Below are positions 25,316-34,194 of a DNA stretch of 64,000 nt, piece by piece. The DNA is taken from the NCBI RefSeq assembly GCF_029892425.1, contig NZ_JARXWB010000035.1, positions 22,092 through 86,091 of the forward strand. Direction: 5' to 3'. A model generated the notes under the pieces. It saw only the letters and a program-made list of their open reading frames with translations, searched no databases and was not told the origin of the DNA. A program made the position numbers and the translations under genes. Position 1 is the stretch's first letter, and every line of letters begins with the position of its first letter. The DNA comes from Bradyrhizobium sp. BR13661 (lineage in GTDB: Bacteria > Pseudomonadota > Alphaproteobacteria > Rhizobiales > Xanthobacteraceae).

Positions 25316-26364
25316 ACCGGATAGGCCTTGCGTGCCGCTTCGATGAAGCTGGTATTGACGACATCGGCCATCGCGAGCGGCTTGATGCCGGTCATTTCAC
25401 GAAACCAGACCTTCTGCCCGCGCGCGAAGCTCTCCGCATCGATGATGCCGTCGTAGTCGGTGATCTTCTTCATGATTCCGATGTCGAAAATATTCGCTTC
25501 GCGCGACGTACTGCCAACATAGGGCTCGATCGCATCATAGATCTCTTCGGGGGAGTGCCCCTTGATCCATTGGGTGGCCCGCCACAGCGCCGTGACGAAG
25601 GCCTGCATCTTCTGCGGATCCTTTTCGATGGTCGATTGCAGCGAGAAGTGAGACGTCACCGGGACCTTGCCGCCGATATATTTGGTCCAGACCGCCTCAT
25701 CCGTTCCATCGAACAACAGCGCGCCCCAGCCCTGCTCGATCGAATCCTTCAGGATCGATGGCGAGTTGATGAGGACATCGACCTGCTTCGTTTTCAACGA
25801 ACCCATCATGGTGTCGACATTGCCGGTGCCGATCCAGGTCACCTTGTCCTCGAGTCCCATGGTTTCCATGTAGTAGGACGCCCAGACATGATTGGTGCCT
25901 CCAAGCGAGGACACCGCAACGATCGGCTTGCGTCCGTCGGGCCGTTTCCAGTTTGCGAATGCCTCCAGCGTGGTGATGCCCTGATCCATCAGATCCTTGC
26001 GAATAATGAAGATCGCTGCATTGCTGCGGGTATCGACCGGCATCAGGACGCGCGCACTGCGGCCGTGATTGCTGAGCTGCATCGGGTGGGTGATGTCGCC
26101 GATGCCGATATCGCCCTGGGACGAGGCGATGATCTCGCGCGTCTTCACGCCGCTGCCGCCCTGGATCAGCTTGCAATCGAGACCTGCGTCCTTGAAGAAC
26201 CCGGCACGGTCGGCGACGAACTGGGACTGATAGACCGGAATGGCCACCGGATAGATCACCCGGCCCGACGGGGTGTCCGCCCCAGCCCGCCCGGCAGCCA
26301 TTGATGCACCGGCACCAGCGACAATCGTAAGCGCCGATCGTCTTGTGACCTGCGTCCTCATCAT
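25312..26364 (-). CDS. ABC transporter substrate-binding protein (NMT1/TauA family)
   Basis: A 350-residue periplasmic protein with a twin-arginine-like leader (VTRRSALTIVAGAGAS), followed by the NMT1/SsuA fold: QSQFVADRAGFFKDAGLDCK, GVKTREIIASSQGDIGIGD, VSSLGGTNHVWASYYMETMG. This family binds sulfonates, pyrimidine precursors, phthalates and other small acids. Being coupled to leuCDB-like enzymes (ATGA overlap with leuB), the ligand is probably a 2- or 3-alkylmalate-like acid or a precursor; that is inference. Confidence 0.88.
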   Translation of the reverse strand: MMRTQVTRRSALTIVAGAGASMAAGRAGADTPSGRVIYPVAIPVYQSQFVADRAGFFKDAGLDCKLIQGGSGVKTREIIASSQGDIGIGDITHPMQLSNHGRSARVLMPVDTRSNAAIFIIRKDLMDQGITTLEAFANWKRPDGRKPIVAVSSLGGTNHVWASYYMETMGLEDKVTWIGTGNVDTMMGSLKTKQVDVLINSPSILKDSIEQGWGALLFDGTDEAVWTKYIGGKVPVTSHFSLQSTIEKDPQKMQAFVTALWRATQWIKGHSPEEIYDAIEPYVGSTSREANIFDIGIMKKITDYDGIIDAESFARGQKVWFREMTGIKPLAMADVVNTSFIEAARKAYPV

Positions 26365-27500
26365 GCGGGCTCCCTCTCCTTGCCGGCGACCTTGTCCAGC
26401 GCGTTCAGCACTGCATCGCCCATCTCCTGGGTCGAAAGTCTTTTTGCGCCGGGTTCGGCGATATCGGCCGTTCTTGCGCCGGCGGAAAGGGCCGTATCCA
26501 CGGCCCTCTCCAGCAGAATCGCATCATCAGGCCGATTGAGGGTGATGCGCAACATCATCGCGACGCTGAGGATCGAGCCGAGCGGGTTGGCGATGCCCTT
26601 GCCCGCTATGTCAGGTGCACTGCCATGGACCGGCTCATAGAGCGCCTTGCGGCGGCCCAGCCGGTCCGGCGGCCCAAGCGAGACCGACGGCAGCATGCCG
26701 AGTGAGCCCGACGCCATCGCCGCGCAATCGGACAGAATGTCGCCGAAGATGTTGCAGGTCACCATAACGTCGAATTGCGACGGCGCCCGCACGATCTGCA
26801 TCGCCGCGTTGTCGACATAGAGATGCGTCAGCTCCACGTCGGAGAATTCGGCTTGATGCAGCCCGATGACCTCCTCGCGCCATAGCACGCTGGTTTCCAG
26901 CACATTGGCCTTGTCGACCGAGCAGACCCGCCCCTTGCGCGTCCGCGCCAGTTCGAATGCGGTTCGCGCCACCCGGCGGATCTGGCTGGTGGTATATTGC
27001 TGGGTGTTGAAGCCGCGGCGCTGGCCGCCGGGCAGCGTTTCGATGCCGCGCGGCTCGCCGAAATAGATGCCGCTGGTGAGCTCGCGGATGATGATGAAGT
27101 CGACATCCTTCAGCACCGAGGCCTTGAGTGGCGCTGAGTCCGCCAGTGCCGGATTGGCGACGATTGGCCGGAGATTGGCGTAGAGATCATACTTGCTGCG
27201 CAGCGACAGCAGGCTGCCCGCTTTGCGCGCCGCGGGCGGCACTTCTGTAGTCTCCGGGCCACCGGTCGCGCCCCAGAGTATCGCGTCGGCCTCCTCCATT
27301 GCTTCAACGGTGTCATCAGGCAGCACCTTGCCTGTCGCCAAATAAGGGCTGAGCCCGTATTGCGCTTCACGCAGCGTCACGGGAAGGCCGCGCCGGGCCG
27401 AGAACCATTTGAGAATGCGATGGGACTGGTCGGTCACTTCAGGACCGATGCCTTCGCCGCCCACGACGGCGACCTTGATCATATTCGAAAGCGTGTTCAT
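26361..27500 (-). CDS. leuB: 3-isopropylmalate dehydrogenase family enzyme (LeuB-like)
   Basis: A 379-residue NAD-dependent beta-decarboxylating dehydrogenase. Key parts: GEGIGPEV at the N-terminus, IIRELTSGIYFGEPRG (substrate-binding Arg/Tyr region), NIFGDILSDCAAMASGSLG (metal-binding Asps), and EPVHGSAPDIAGKGIANPLG (NAD site). IYFGEPRG is the LeuB pattern, as opposed to isocitrate or tartrate enzymes. The family oxidises and decarboxylates 3-alkylmalates to 2-oxo acids. It overlaps or abuts leuD depending on the start (27542, 27500 or 27482 are in frame). Location in a regulator-transporter operon without leuA argues for a catabolic duty. Confidence 0.88.
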   Translation of the reverse strand: MNTLSNMIKVAVVGGEGIGPEVTDQSHRILKWFSARRGLPVTLREAQYGLSPYLATGKVLPDDTVEAMEEADAILWGATGGPETTEVPPAARKAGSLLSLRSKYDLYANLRPIVANPALADSAPLKASVLKDVDFIIIRELTSGIYFGEPRGIETLPGGQRRGFNTQQYTTSQIRRVARTAFELARTRKGRVCSVDKANVLETSVLWREEVIGLHQAEFSDVELTHLYVDNAAMQIVRAPSQFDVMVTCNIFGDILSDCAAMASGSLGMLPSVSLGPPDRLGRRKALYEPVHGSAPDIAGKGIANPLGSILSVAMMLRITLNRPDDAILLERAVDTALSAGARTADIAEPGAKRLSTQEMGDAVLNALDKVAGKEREPA

Positions 27501-27531
27501 GCCCAATGTATCCTGACGATTATCTTGCCTG

Positions 27532-28158
27532 TTACCCTGCAAAGTGGATCCACGGCCGCGCGTTGCGGTCGGCTGCCTGGAAGGCGCGGATCTCGTGGTC
27601 CCGCCGCAAGGTCAGCGAAATCTCATCCAGGCCTTCGAGCAGGCCCGCGCGGCGGCGCGGATCTATCTCGAAGACATGCCGCACGCCCGAAGGCGAAGTG
27701 ACCGTCTGTGCCTCGAGATCGACCGAGAGGCGGCCGGCGCCCTGGCTCGCTTCGATCTCTGCGGCGAGGCTGTCGATGACGGCCTTGTCCAGCACCACCG
27801 GCAGGATGCCGTTCTGGAAGCAATTGGCGAAGAAGATGTCGCCGAAGCCGGACCCGATGATGGCGCGGATGCCCATCTCCTGCAGCGCCCACACCGCCGC
27901 CTCACGCGAAGAGCCGCAGCCAAAATTCGGACCCGTCACCAGGATTTCCGCCTGGCGATAAGGCTCACGATTGAGGATAAACTCCGGATTTTCCGCGCCA
28001 TCAGGCAGATAGCGAAGGGACCCGAACGCCCATTTGCCCAGACTGCCACGGACGGAATTTCCGATCATGCGGTTGATGCTGATGATGACATCGGTGTCGA
28101 CATTGGTGCGCATGATCGGCGCGGCGGTTGCGGTCAGCTTGGTGAAGGCTTGCGCCAT
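27532..28158 (-). CDS. leuD: Isopropylmalate isomerase small subunit (LeuD-like)
   Basis: A 208-residue aconitase-C domain: NVDTDVIISINRMIGNSVRG (the DTD.I segment, with the usual P.R.L.. region altered), GPNFGCGSSREAAVWALQEM (the flexible loop), and FGDIFFANCFQNGILPVVL. It pairs with the LeuC-like subunit to isomerise 2-alkylmalate to 3-alkylmalate through an alkenoic acid. GGAG lies six bases before the ATG, and its start directly follows the leuC stop. Length is normal for LeuD. Confidence 0.92.
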   Translation of the reverse strand: MAQAFTKLTATAAPIMRTNVDTDVIISINRMIGNSVRGSLGKWAFGSLRYLPDGAENPEFILNREPYRQAEILVTGPNFGCGSSREAAVWALQEMGIRAIIGSGFGDIFFANCFQNGILPVVLDKAVIDSLAAEIEASQGAGRLSVDLEAQTVTSPSGVRHVFEIDPRRRAGLLEGLDEISLTLRRDHEIRAFQAADRNARPWIHFAG

Positions 28159-29568
28159 CTAGCGCTCCATGGTTCGAACATCGGCGATGGCGCCGGACAC
28201 CGCCGCCGCCGCGGCCATGGCCGGGCTCGCCAGATGGGTACGGGCGCGCGGCCCTTGCCGGCCGATGAAATTGCGATTCGACGTCGACACCGAGCGCTGG
28301 CCGGGCGGCACGGTTTCGCCGTTCGCAGCAAGGCACATTGAGCAACCCGGCTCGCGCCATTCGAAACCTGCGTCGATGAAGACCCTGTCGAGCCCCTCGG
28401 CCACCGCATCGCGCTTGACGGTTTCCGAGCCCGGCACGACCCAGGCCCGCACGCCAGGGGCGACCTTGCGGCCGCGCGCGACCTCGGCCGCGGCTCTGAG
28501 ATCGCTGAGACGGCTGTTGGTGCAGGAGCCGATGAAAACCCAGTCTACCGGCGTGCCGGCGATCGGTGCGCCCGGCTTCAGGCCCATATAGTCGAGCGCG
28601 ATCTCGATGGCGCCGCGGCGTGCCGGGTCGGCAATATCAGCGGGATCGGGCACGCGGCCATCGACACCGAGGACATGCTCCGGACTGGTGCCCCAGGTGA
28701 TCTGCGGGATGATGGTGCTGACATCGATCGACACCGCGCGATCGAACACGGCGTCGCTGTCGCTCCGCAGCGTCCGCCATGCCGCGACGGCGCGATCCCA
28801 CATCTCGCCTTGCGGCGCATAGGGACGCCCGCGGACATAGGCGAACGTCGTCTCGTCGGGCGCTATCAGCCCCATCTTGGCGCCGAGCTCAACCGAGAGA
28901 TTGCAGATGGTGAGCCGGCCCTCGATCGGCATGTTCCTGATTGCGCTACCGGCATATTCGACCGCATAGCCGGTGCCGCCGGCGGCGCCGACATGGCCGA
29001 TCAAGGCCAGGATGAGATCCTTCGCCGTCACGCCGAATGGCAGCTTGCCGTCGAACGTCACGCGCATGGTTTTAGGGCGGCGCTGGATGATGGTCTGGGT
29101 CGCCAGCACATGCGCGAGCTCGCTGGAGCCGATGCCGAAGGCGAGCGCCCCTAAGCCGCCATGGGTGCAGGTGTGGCTATCGCCGCAGACGATCAGGCAG
29201 CCGGGCAGGCTGAGGCCGAGCTCCGGCCCGATGACATGGACGATGCCCTGCCCCGGCTGGTCGATGTCGAACAGCTGGATGTTGCTGGCCGACGTCTCGG
29301 TGCGCAACGCCGCCAGCAGCTCCCACCCGGTCTTGATCGTGCCGGCGCGCCCCGCGGCCGTCGAAATCGCATGATCGGGCGTCGCAAAGGTCAGCTCGGG
29401 ATTGTGGACCGGAATATTGCGGCTTTTGAGGTCGAGCAGGCCGCGGGAGCCGCCGAGGTCATGCAGCAGATGGCGATCCACATGGAGCAGATCGGTATCA
29501 TCGCTGATATGGGCGATGACTTGCTGGTCCCAGATTTTGGCCAGCAGCGTGCGGCCACGCGTGTCCAC
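28159..29568 (-). CDS. leuC: Isopropylmalate isomerase large subunit (LeuC-like)
   Basis: A 469-residue [4Fe-4S] hydro-lyase subunit, normal length. The cluster cysteines are in VFIGSCTNSRLSDLRAAAEV and GCSMCLAANG; the third conserved block is IVCGDSHTCTHGGLGALAFG. GTG 29568 is chosen as start because GGAGG lies seven bases upstream and the product MDTRGRTLLAKIWDQ fits LeuC N-termini; the frame is open to 29697. The C-terminus has a NRNFIGRQGPRARTHLASPA segment as usual. It is first in the structural operon, 166 bases after the LysR gene on the same strand. Confidence 0.92.
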   Translation of the reverse strand: MDTRGRTLLAKIWDQQVIAHISDDTDLLHVDRHLLHDLGGSRGLLDLKSRNIPVHNPELTFATPDHAISTAAGRAGTIKTGWELLAALRTETSASNIQLFDIDQPGQGIVHVIGPELGLSLPGCLIVCGDSHTCTHGGLGALAFGIGSSELAHVLATQTIIQRRPKTMRVTFDGKLPFGVTAKDLILALIGHVGAAGGTGYAVEYAGSAIRNMPIEGRLTICNLSVELGAKMGLIAPDETTFAYVRGRPYAPQGEMWDRAVAAWRTLRSDSDAVFDRAVSIDVSTIIPQITWGTSPEHVLGVDGRVPDPADIADPARRGAIEIALDYMGLKPGAPIAGTPVDWVFIGSCTNSRLSDLRAAAEVARGRKVAPGVRAWVVPGSETVKRDAVAEGLDRVFIDAGFEWREPGCSMCLAANGETVPPGQRSVSTSNRNFIGRQGPRARTHLASPAMAAAAAVSGAIADVRTMER

Positions 29569-29734
29569 GATCCGTCCTCCCCTTTTCGGCATCTGAAGTG
29601 CCGTATTGCTGCCGATCTTGCCAAGCGGCTGCGCTGTTGGGAAGCAGGATAGAAGGCCGTCGCGAAAATGTGCAGTGCCGGTTGGGCAGCCTGCCATCGC
29701 GGCCGGCGATGGCAGGCCGTCTGCACGGACGATC

Positions 29735-30688
29735 TCAGCCCCTGCTGCGGACGACCGTCAGCCGGTCGGAGACGCTGCCCGTGGCGAGACGCGCCTGGTC
29801 AGGAGATCGCAAATGCTCCACCAGGAGCTTCGTCACCGGAGGCAGCGATTTGTAGTCGCGCACGCCCATGACCAGCTCGCGCCGCGCCCAGGACTCTTCG
29901 AGGGGGACGGTGGCGAGGCTGTCGATGCCGTAGCGATCGCGGACGATCTCCAGCGGAACGATGCCGACTCCCATCCTTGCATCTACGACGCGAAACAGCG
30001 CATCGAAACTGCTGACGCGGATGCGCACCTTGAGATGCTGCCCGAGAGCCGCAGCGGCCCTGACACATAGCGTCTCGATCGAGCTGCCCTTCTCCAGGCT
30101 GACGAAGTCGAAATCGACCAGTTCGCGGAAGCGCACCCTGCTCCGGCCCGCCAGTGGATGGTCGCGCGTGACCAGTGCGACCAGGTTGTCGCTGCGATAG
30201 GGCAGCAGCTCCAGATCCTGTGCGTCGATGTTGCCGCCGAAGATGCCAATGTCGGCCCGGTTCTCCACCACGGCACGCACGATCGCGGGGCTGAGATCCT
30301 CCTCGATATCGATGTGCACCAGCGGATGCCGCTCCAGGAATAGGCTGAGCTCGTCGGCGAGGGCTTCGAGGATCGCGGACTTATTGGCACAGACCCGGAT
30401 CAGCCCGCGCTTGCCCTGCCGGTATCCCGTCAATTCGCTCTCCAGCCTGCTCAGGTTTCCCAGGATGATGCGCGCATGCTCGAGCAGGGCAAATCCCGCC
30501 GGCGTCGGCTCAATGCCTTTCGAATGGCGATGCAGTAGTTCGACTTGGAAACGGTCTTCGACATCCGAGATGCGCCGGCTGACAGCGGACGCAACGATAT
30601 TCTTCTTCTCCGCCGCCTTCGCAATGCTCTGCTCCTCGGCGATCGCTACGAATAATTCCAATGTCAAGAGATCGATTTTAGCCGTCAT
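29735..30688 (-). CDS. LysR-family regulator of the leuCDB-ABC unit
   Basis: A 317-residue protein. The N-terminal winged helix-turn-helix is LELFVAIAEEQSIAKAAEKK, then AVSRRISDVEDRFQVELLHR. The C-terminal effector domain contains IDIEEDLSPAIVRAVVENRA and ADIGIFGGNIDAQDLELLPY. It lies just upstream of leuC on the same strand, so it probably controls the operon in response to the imported acid. Most LysR genes are divergent from their targets; co-orientation here is less usual but not rare. A second LysR of the same type is at 41687. Confidence 0.9.
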   Translation of the reverse strand: MTAKIDLLTLELFVAIAEEQSIAKAAEKKNIVASAVSRRISDVEDRFQVELLHRHSKGIEPTPAGFALLEHARIILGNLSRLESELTGYRQGKRGLIRVCANKSAILEALADELSLFLERHPLVHIDIEEDLSPAIVRAVVENRADIGIFGGNIDAQDLELLPYRSDNLVALVTRDHPLAGRSRVRFRELVDFDFVSLEKGSSIETLCVRAAAALGQHLKVRIRVSSFDALFRVVDARMGVGIVPLEIVRDRYGIDSLATVPLEESWARRELVMGVRDYKSLPPVTKLLVEHLRSPDQARLATGSVSDRLTVVRSRG

Positions 30689-30859
30689 CCGTCAGATCCT
30701 CGATCGATCTAGGCTTCACGACATGCTACGATTGTTTCTCGTTGCGCGAAAGCTCTGACAGTATCGAACCCGACGGCGGACTGTTTGCCCGAGCGGAGAA
30801 CAGGCCAATTCCGCAACTATAGTGCCGTCGGGATGACAATTCCGAGCGCTAGCGTTGTT

Positions 30860-33028
30860 CTATCTAAAATCCCTATTCAGCACTGGGGAAACGTGCACCT
30901 GTTCAGTTGAGATAGAGCCGCTCTCGACGACAAGCGCGACCGCTCCCCCCGTCAGTGGCAGCTCGCTGGTGTCCTGAACGCTGAACAGCCTTTTGCCGTC
31001 GACATGGGCTTCGATCGCGCTGCCGATCACACGCAGCTCGACCTCGTATTTGCGATCAAACTCCCAGGTGAAGCGTTCGCCGGCGAGCACGACCTCGTCA
31101 TGCACGCGCTTGACAAGGCGCACCCGCCCACCCTCGATACGATCGAACATCAGCGCGTAATAGCGCTCGCGCCCCTGCACGCGCGCGGCGAGGCCCCAGG
31201 CATTGGCCAACAGCGGTGTGATTTCCGACCTGACTTGATAGTCCTTCCAGTCGCGTGAGCCCTGCGCGATGAAGCCAAGACCGTCGCCATTGGTGACGCG
31301 CAGGCCTTCCCAGCGGGTCTGGAACTGGCTGACATTGTTGACCCAGGCGTACTTCCACATCGTGCTGAGATTGTTGTCCGGCCGCTTCAGCACGGTGTCG
31401 GGCGCTCCACCCCAGGTCAGGTAATCCAGATACAGCCTGCCATCGACACCGAGCGGATCTGATGTCTCGATCTCGACGCCGATCTCGAAGATCGGATAGG
31501 CGTGCGTCTCCGGTACCTGCCAGCTCAGCACGGCCTCGCAACCGCCCTTTAACTCCTGCGCATCGCCATAGATCTGAACCAGCTCGTCGCGCTCGTCATA
31601 GACGCTGGCGAAGAGGCGTGCGCTCATCGTGCCGCTGTCGGTCTCTGATTCCAACCGGCACTCGACGCGCTGGCCCGAATGCAGCGTCGGGCACGACACC
31701 AATTGATAGGTTGGCATCGTAAACACCTCCTTGTCGAAGAAGGTTGGGCTGGCGATACGCGCGACACGGCCGGGCGCGAGGCGGCGGCAGTCGATCGCGA
31801 GGCTGCGCTCACCGGTGCGGCTGTGGCCAGCCACATTGCTCAGCTTGACCTCGTGCAGCCGCGCTGGCGACCCGCCCTTGACGTTGAAGCCCTGCAGGCT
31901 GCCCGGGAAATTGAAGTTGAAGCGCGCGCCGTTCTTGGCCACCGCGAGTGCCGGCGCGCCCGCCAGCGCGAGCCCCGCTGCGACCAGCGACTGCGTCTCG
32001 ATCACGGCGTCGGTGATCGCGGCGCCGCCGTCGGCGGTCGAGATGTACATGCGATCGGCAATCGGCGAGCGGAAATCCGGTCCAGCGTCGAGGCCGGCAA
32101 GGCCAGTTCGGATGCCAAAAAGGCAACCGACATTGCCGGCATTGCAATCGGTGTCCCAGCCCGCCGTGTTAGCGATCCGCATCGCCTCCTGAAAGCTGTT
32201 CTCGCCGTACAGCGTCGCGAGGATGATCAGCGCGTGGTTCGGTACGACATGGCAATTGCCGAGGAACTTGTCGTAGCCGTAACGCTCGGCAATCAGAGCG
32301 CGAGTGCGCTCCCAATCGTTGCTGTTGTCGCCGGCGTGCCAGTCGCGGACGTCGTTGACGACGCGGCGGATCAGCGCGTCCTCCGGGACGACGGAAAGAC
32401 CGATGTCGATCAGCTTCTGCACATCGCGCTCGACGAAGGCCTGCGCCTCCATCGCTGCCAGCAGCTTTGCGGCATGCACGGATTCGCCATCATGGCTGAC
32501 GCGCCCGGCCTGGTCGGCGAGATAAGCAGCCTGCTCGGGATCGCCGGGGCTCACCATGGCCCAGCCATCGATGAAGATCTGCGCGCCGATCTGCTCGGCC
32601 ACAGTGGCGCCGTTCAGCTCGATCGAACCGCTCTGCGGCGCCGGGATGCCGGACTTCAGGCGCAGATAGGCGGTGTGCTCGGTGGAATTGCCGACGCCGC
32701 CCCACCACAGCACGGCGCGCTCCTCGACAATATAGTTCAACCAGGCCTGGCCGACCTGCTTGGCGGTCAGGCGCTTTGGGTAGCCGTTGTCGGCAAGCGC
32801 GCGCGGAAACGCAAACGTGCCGGAGACGTCGTCATCGGTGACGACGAGATGATGCGAGCGCAGCGCGACGTCGCGGCGCTCGTTGACGTAATAATTGATC
32901 GGCCCGAGTTCCTTCATGATGCGCTCATAGGTCCAGCCCTCGAAAGGCCGGCCGAGATAGACGCCGATGAGCTTGCCGAGTACGCCGGCATAGACGCGCT
33001 CCGCGTAGTCATGAGGAATTGCCGTCAC
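30860..33028 (-). CDS. Large ADP-ribosylglycohydrolase-family protein with C-terminal beta domains
   Basis: A 722-residue protein with no signal peptide. Residues 1-350 are an ADP-ribosylglycohydrolase (ARH) fold: AGVLGKLIGVYLGRPFEGW, the first metal motif LVVTDDDVSGTFAF, and the second NTAGWDTDCNAGNVGCLFGI. Residues about 350-560 form a beta-sandwich, and 580-715 resemble the DUF1080/LamG-like lectin fold (WGLAARVQGRERYYALMFDR). Most ARH enzymes are about 300 residues. Placement beside a LacI-controlled sugar importer suggests it hydrolyses an N- or O-glycosidic bond in an imported sugar rather than removing ADP-ribose from proteins. It is 34 bases from the LacI gene, same strand. Confidence 0.85.
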   Translation of the reverse strand: MTAIPHDYAERVYAGVLGKLIGVYLGRPFEGWTYERIMKELGPINYYVNERRDVALRSHHLVVTDDDVSGTFAFPRALADNGYPKRLTAKQVGQAWLNYIVEERAVLWWGGVGNSTEHTAYLRLKSGIPAPQSGSIELNGATVAEQIGAQIFIDGWAMVSPGDPEQAAYLADQAGRVSHDGESVHAAKLLAAMEAQAFVERDVQKLIDIGLSVVPEDALIRRVVNDVRDWHAGDNSNDWERTRALIAERYGYDKFLGNCHVVPNHALIILATLYGENSFQEAMRIANTAGWDTDCNAGNVGCLFGIRTGLAGLDAGPDFRSPIADRMYISTADGGAAITDAVIETQSLVAAGLALAGAPALAVAKNGARFNFNFPGSLQGFNVKGGSPARLHEVKLSNVAGHSRTGERSLAIDCRRLAPGRVARIASPTFFDKEVFTMPTYQLVSCPTLHSGQRVECRLESETDSGTMSARLFASVYDERDELVQIYGDAQELKGGCEAVLSWQVPETHAYPIFEIGVEIETSDPLGVDGRLYLDYLTWGGAPDTVLKRPDNNLSTMWKYAWVNNVSQFQTRWEGLRVTNGDGLGFIAQGSRDWKDYQVRSEITPLLANAWGLAARVQGRERYYALMFDRIEGGRVRLVKRVHDEVVLAGERFTWEFDRKYEVELRVIGSAIEAHVDGKRLFSVQDTSELPLTGGAVALVVESGSISTEQVHVSPVLNRDFR

Positions 33029-33062
33029 TTGTTCACTCCCACGTTCAATTTCCGTCGCCCAG

Positions 33063-34118
33063 TCAGACCGACGAGCGTTTCACGATCTCGAATTTCAGCT
33101 CATGGCTCTTGCCGGGTGCCCTAAGCCCGCCCGGCTGCAACCGCCTCACCAGCGTCTCCGCCGCCAGCGCGCCGAGGTCGAACTCCGGCTGGCGCACCGT
33201 GGTGAGGCCGAGCAACTTCGCGACCGGGATGTCGTCGAAGCCAGCAATCGCGATGTCGTCGGGAATCGAGAGCCCGGCGTTGCGCGCCGCTTCCATCGCG
33301 CCGAGCGCCAACACGTCGCTCGCGCCGAACACGGCGGTCGGGCGATCACCCTTGCGCTCGAGCAGCCGCGTCATCGCTCGCGCACCGGATTCTTCCGAAT
33401 ACGCACTGTCAGTGATGAAGTCGGGTGATAACCCAGCCTCGCGCATCACCGCGCCATAGCCTTGCGCGCGGCGATTGCTCGGGCCGAACTCGGCCTGGAT
33501 CATGGCGATGCGCCGATGCCCACGCGCGATCAGCAGCCGAGTCATCTCGGCGGCGGCCTCCGAATTGTCGATATAGACGCTGTCGATCGCGAGCGGCCCG
33601 TCCGGCTTGTGCTGGCTTTCCAGCCGCACGAGCGGAATGCCTTTGCGAGCGAGCACTGCAAGCTGCGGCACGCGCAGATGAAAGAATGTCGCGACGACGC
33701 CGTCGGCGCGGCCCTGCAACAGCCAATCGATCGCGCGCGCCTCACGCTCGCGCGTTCCGTCCGTGTCGAAGATCAGCACGTCATAGCCAGCGGGCGCCGC
33801 GACCGTCTGCAAGCCACGCACGAGGCCGGGATAGAACGGGTTCGTAATGTCGGGGATGACGCAGGCAAAGGTCATGGTGCGCGCACTGCGCAGCATCCGC
33901 GCCGGATGGTTCGGCCGATAGCCAAGTTCTTGCGCGACTTCGAGGATGCGCGTGCGCGTCGCCGGCGGGACGGATGGTGTCTCGGCCTTGTTGAGGACGA
34001 GCGACACCGCCGCCTGCGAAACGCCGGCGGCGAGCGCAATATCCTTCTGCGTGGGGCGGCCGGGCGCCTGATTGTCGCGCCCCTTCCCCCGCTTGGTCCT
34101 GGTTGTTGACGTCGCCAT
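33063..34118 (-). CDS. LacI-family regulator of the ARH/sugar importer cluster
   Basis: A 351-residue repressor. The DNA-binding domain is TQKDIALAAGVSQAAVSLVL, then the hinge helix region YRPNHPARMLRSAR. The sugar-binding core includes FACVIPDITNPFYPGLVRGL, and IAIAGFDDIPVAKLLGLTTV. It stands between the ARH gene (same strand, downstream) and the importer (divergent). A near-perfect 20 bp palindrome at 34124-34143 lies six bases before its start, so it probably represses both directions and itself. Confidence 0.92.
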   Translation of the reverse strand: MATSTTRTKRGKGRDNQAPGRPTQKDIALAAGVSQAAVSLVLNKAETPSVPPATRTRILEVAQELGYRPNHPARMLRSARTMTFACVIPDITNPFYPGLVRGLQTVAAPAGYDVLIFDTDGTREREARAIDWLLQGRADGVVATFFHLRVPQLAVLARKGIPLVRLESQHKPDGPLAIDSVYIDNSEAAAEMTRLLIARGHRRIAMIQAEFGPSNRRAQGYGAVMREAGLSPDFITDSAYSEESGARAMTRLLERKGDRPTAVFGASDVLALGAMEAARNAGLSIPDDIAIAGFDDIPVAKLLGLTTVRQPEFDLGALAAETLVRRLQPGGLRAPGKSHELKFEIVKRSSV

Positions 34119-34123
34119 TTCGC

Positions 34124-34143
34124 TTAGTTATACGTATTACTAA
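34124..34143. promoter_or_regulatory. Probable LacI-type operator
   Basis: TTAGTTATACGTATTACTAA is an inverted repeat with one mismatched pair (18 of 20 bases symmetric) around a central CG, as LacI-family sites usually have. It is in the 76-base divergent region between the LacI gene (start 34118) and the binding-protein gene (34195). Confidence 0.7.
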
Positions 34144-34194
34144 AGGAAAATCAACAAACGCTATTCCCGCCCGAGGAAACTGAGGTTCATTGCC

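Noticed and set aside
24332..26304. Long plus-strand frames opposite the ABC transporter genes
   Set aside because: Shadows in high-GC coding DNA; the minus strand has Walker, signature and leader motifs.
31679..33124. 481-codon plus-strand frame
   Set aside because: It is the shadow of the ADP-ribosylglycohydrolase-family gene, which carries recognisable metal motifs on the other strand.
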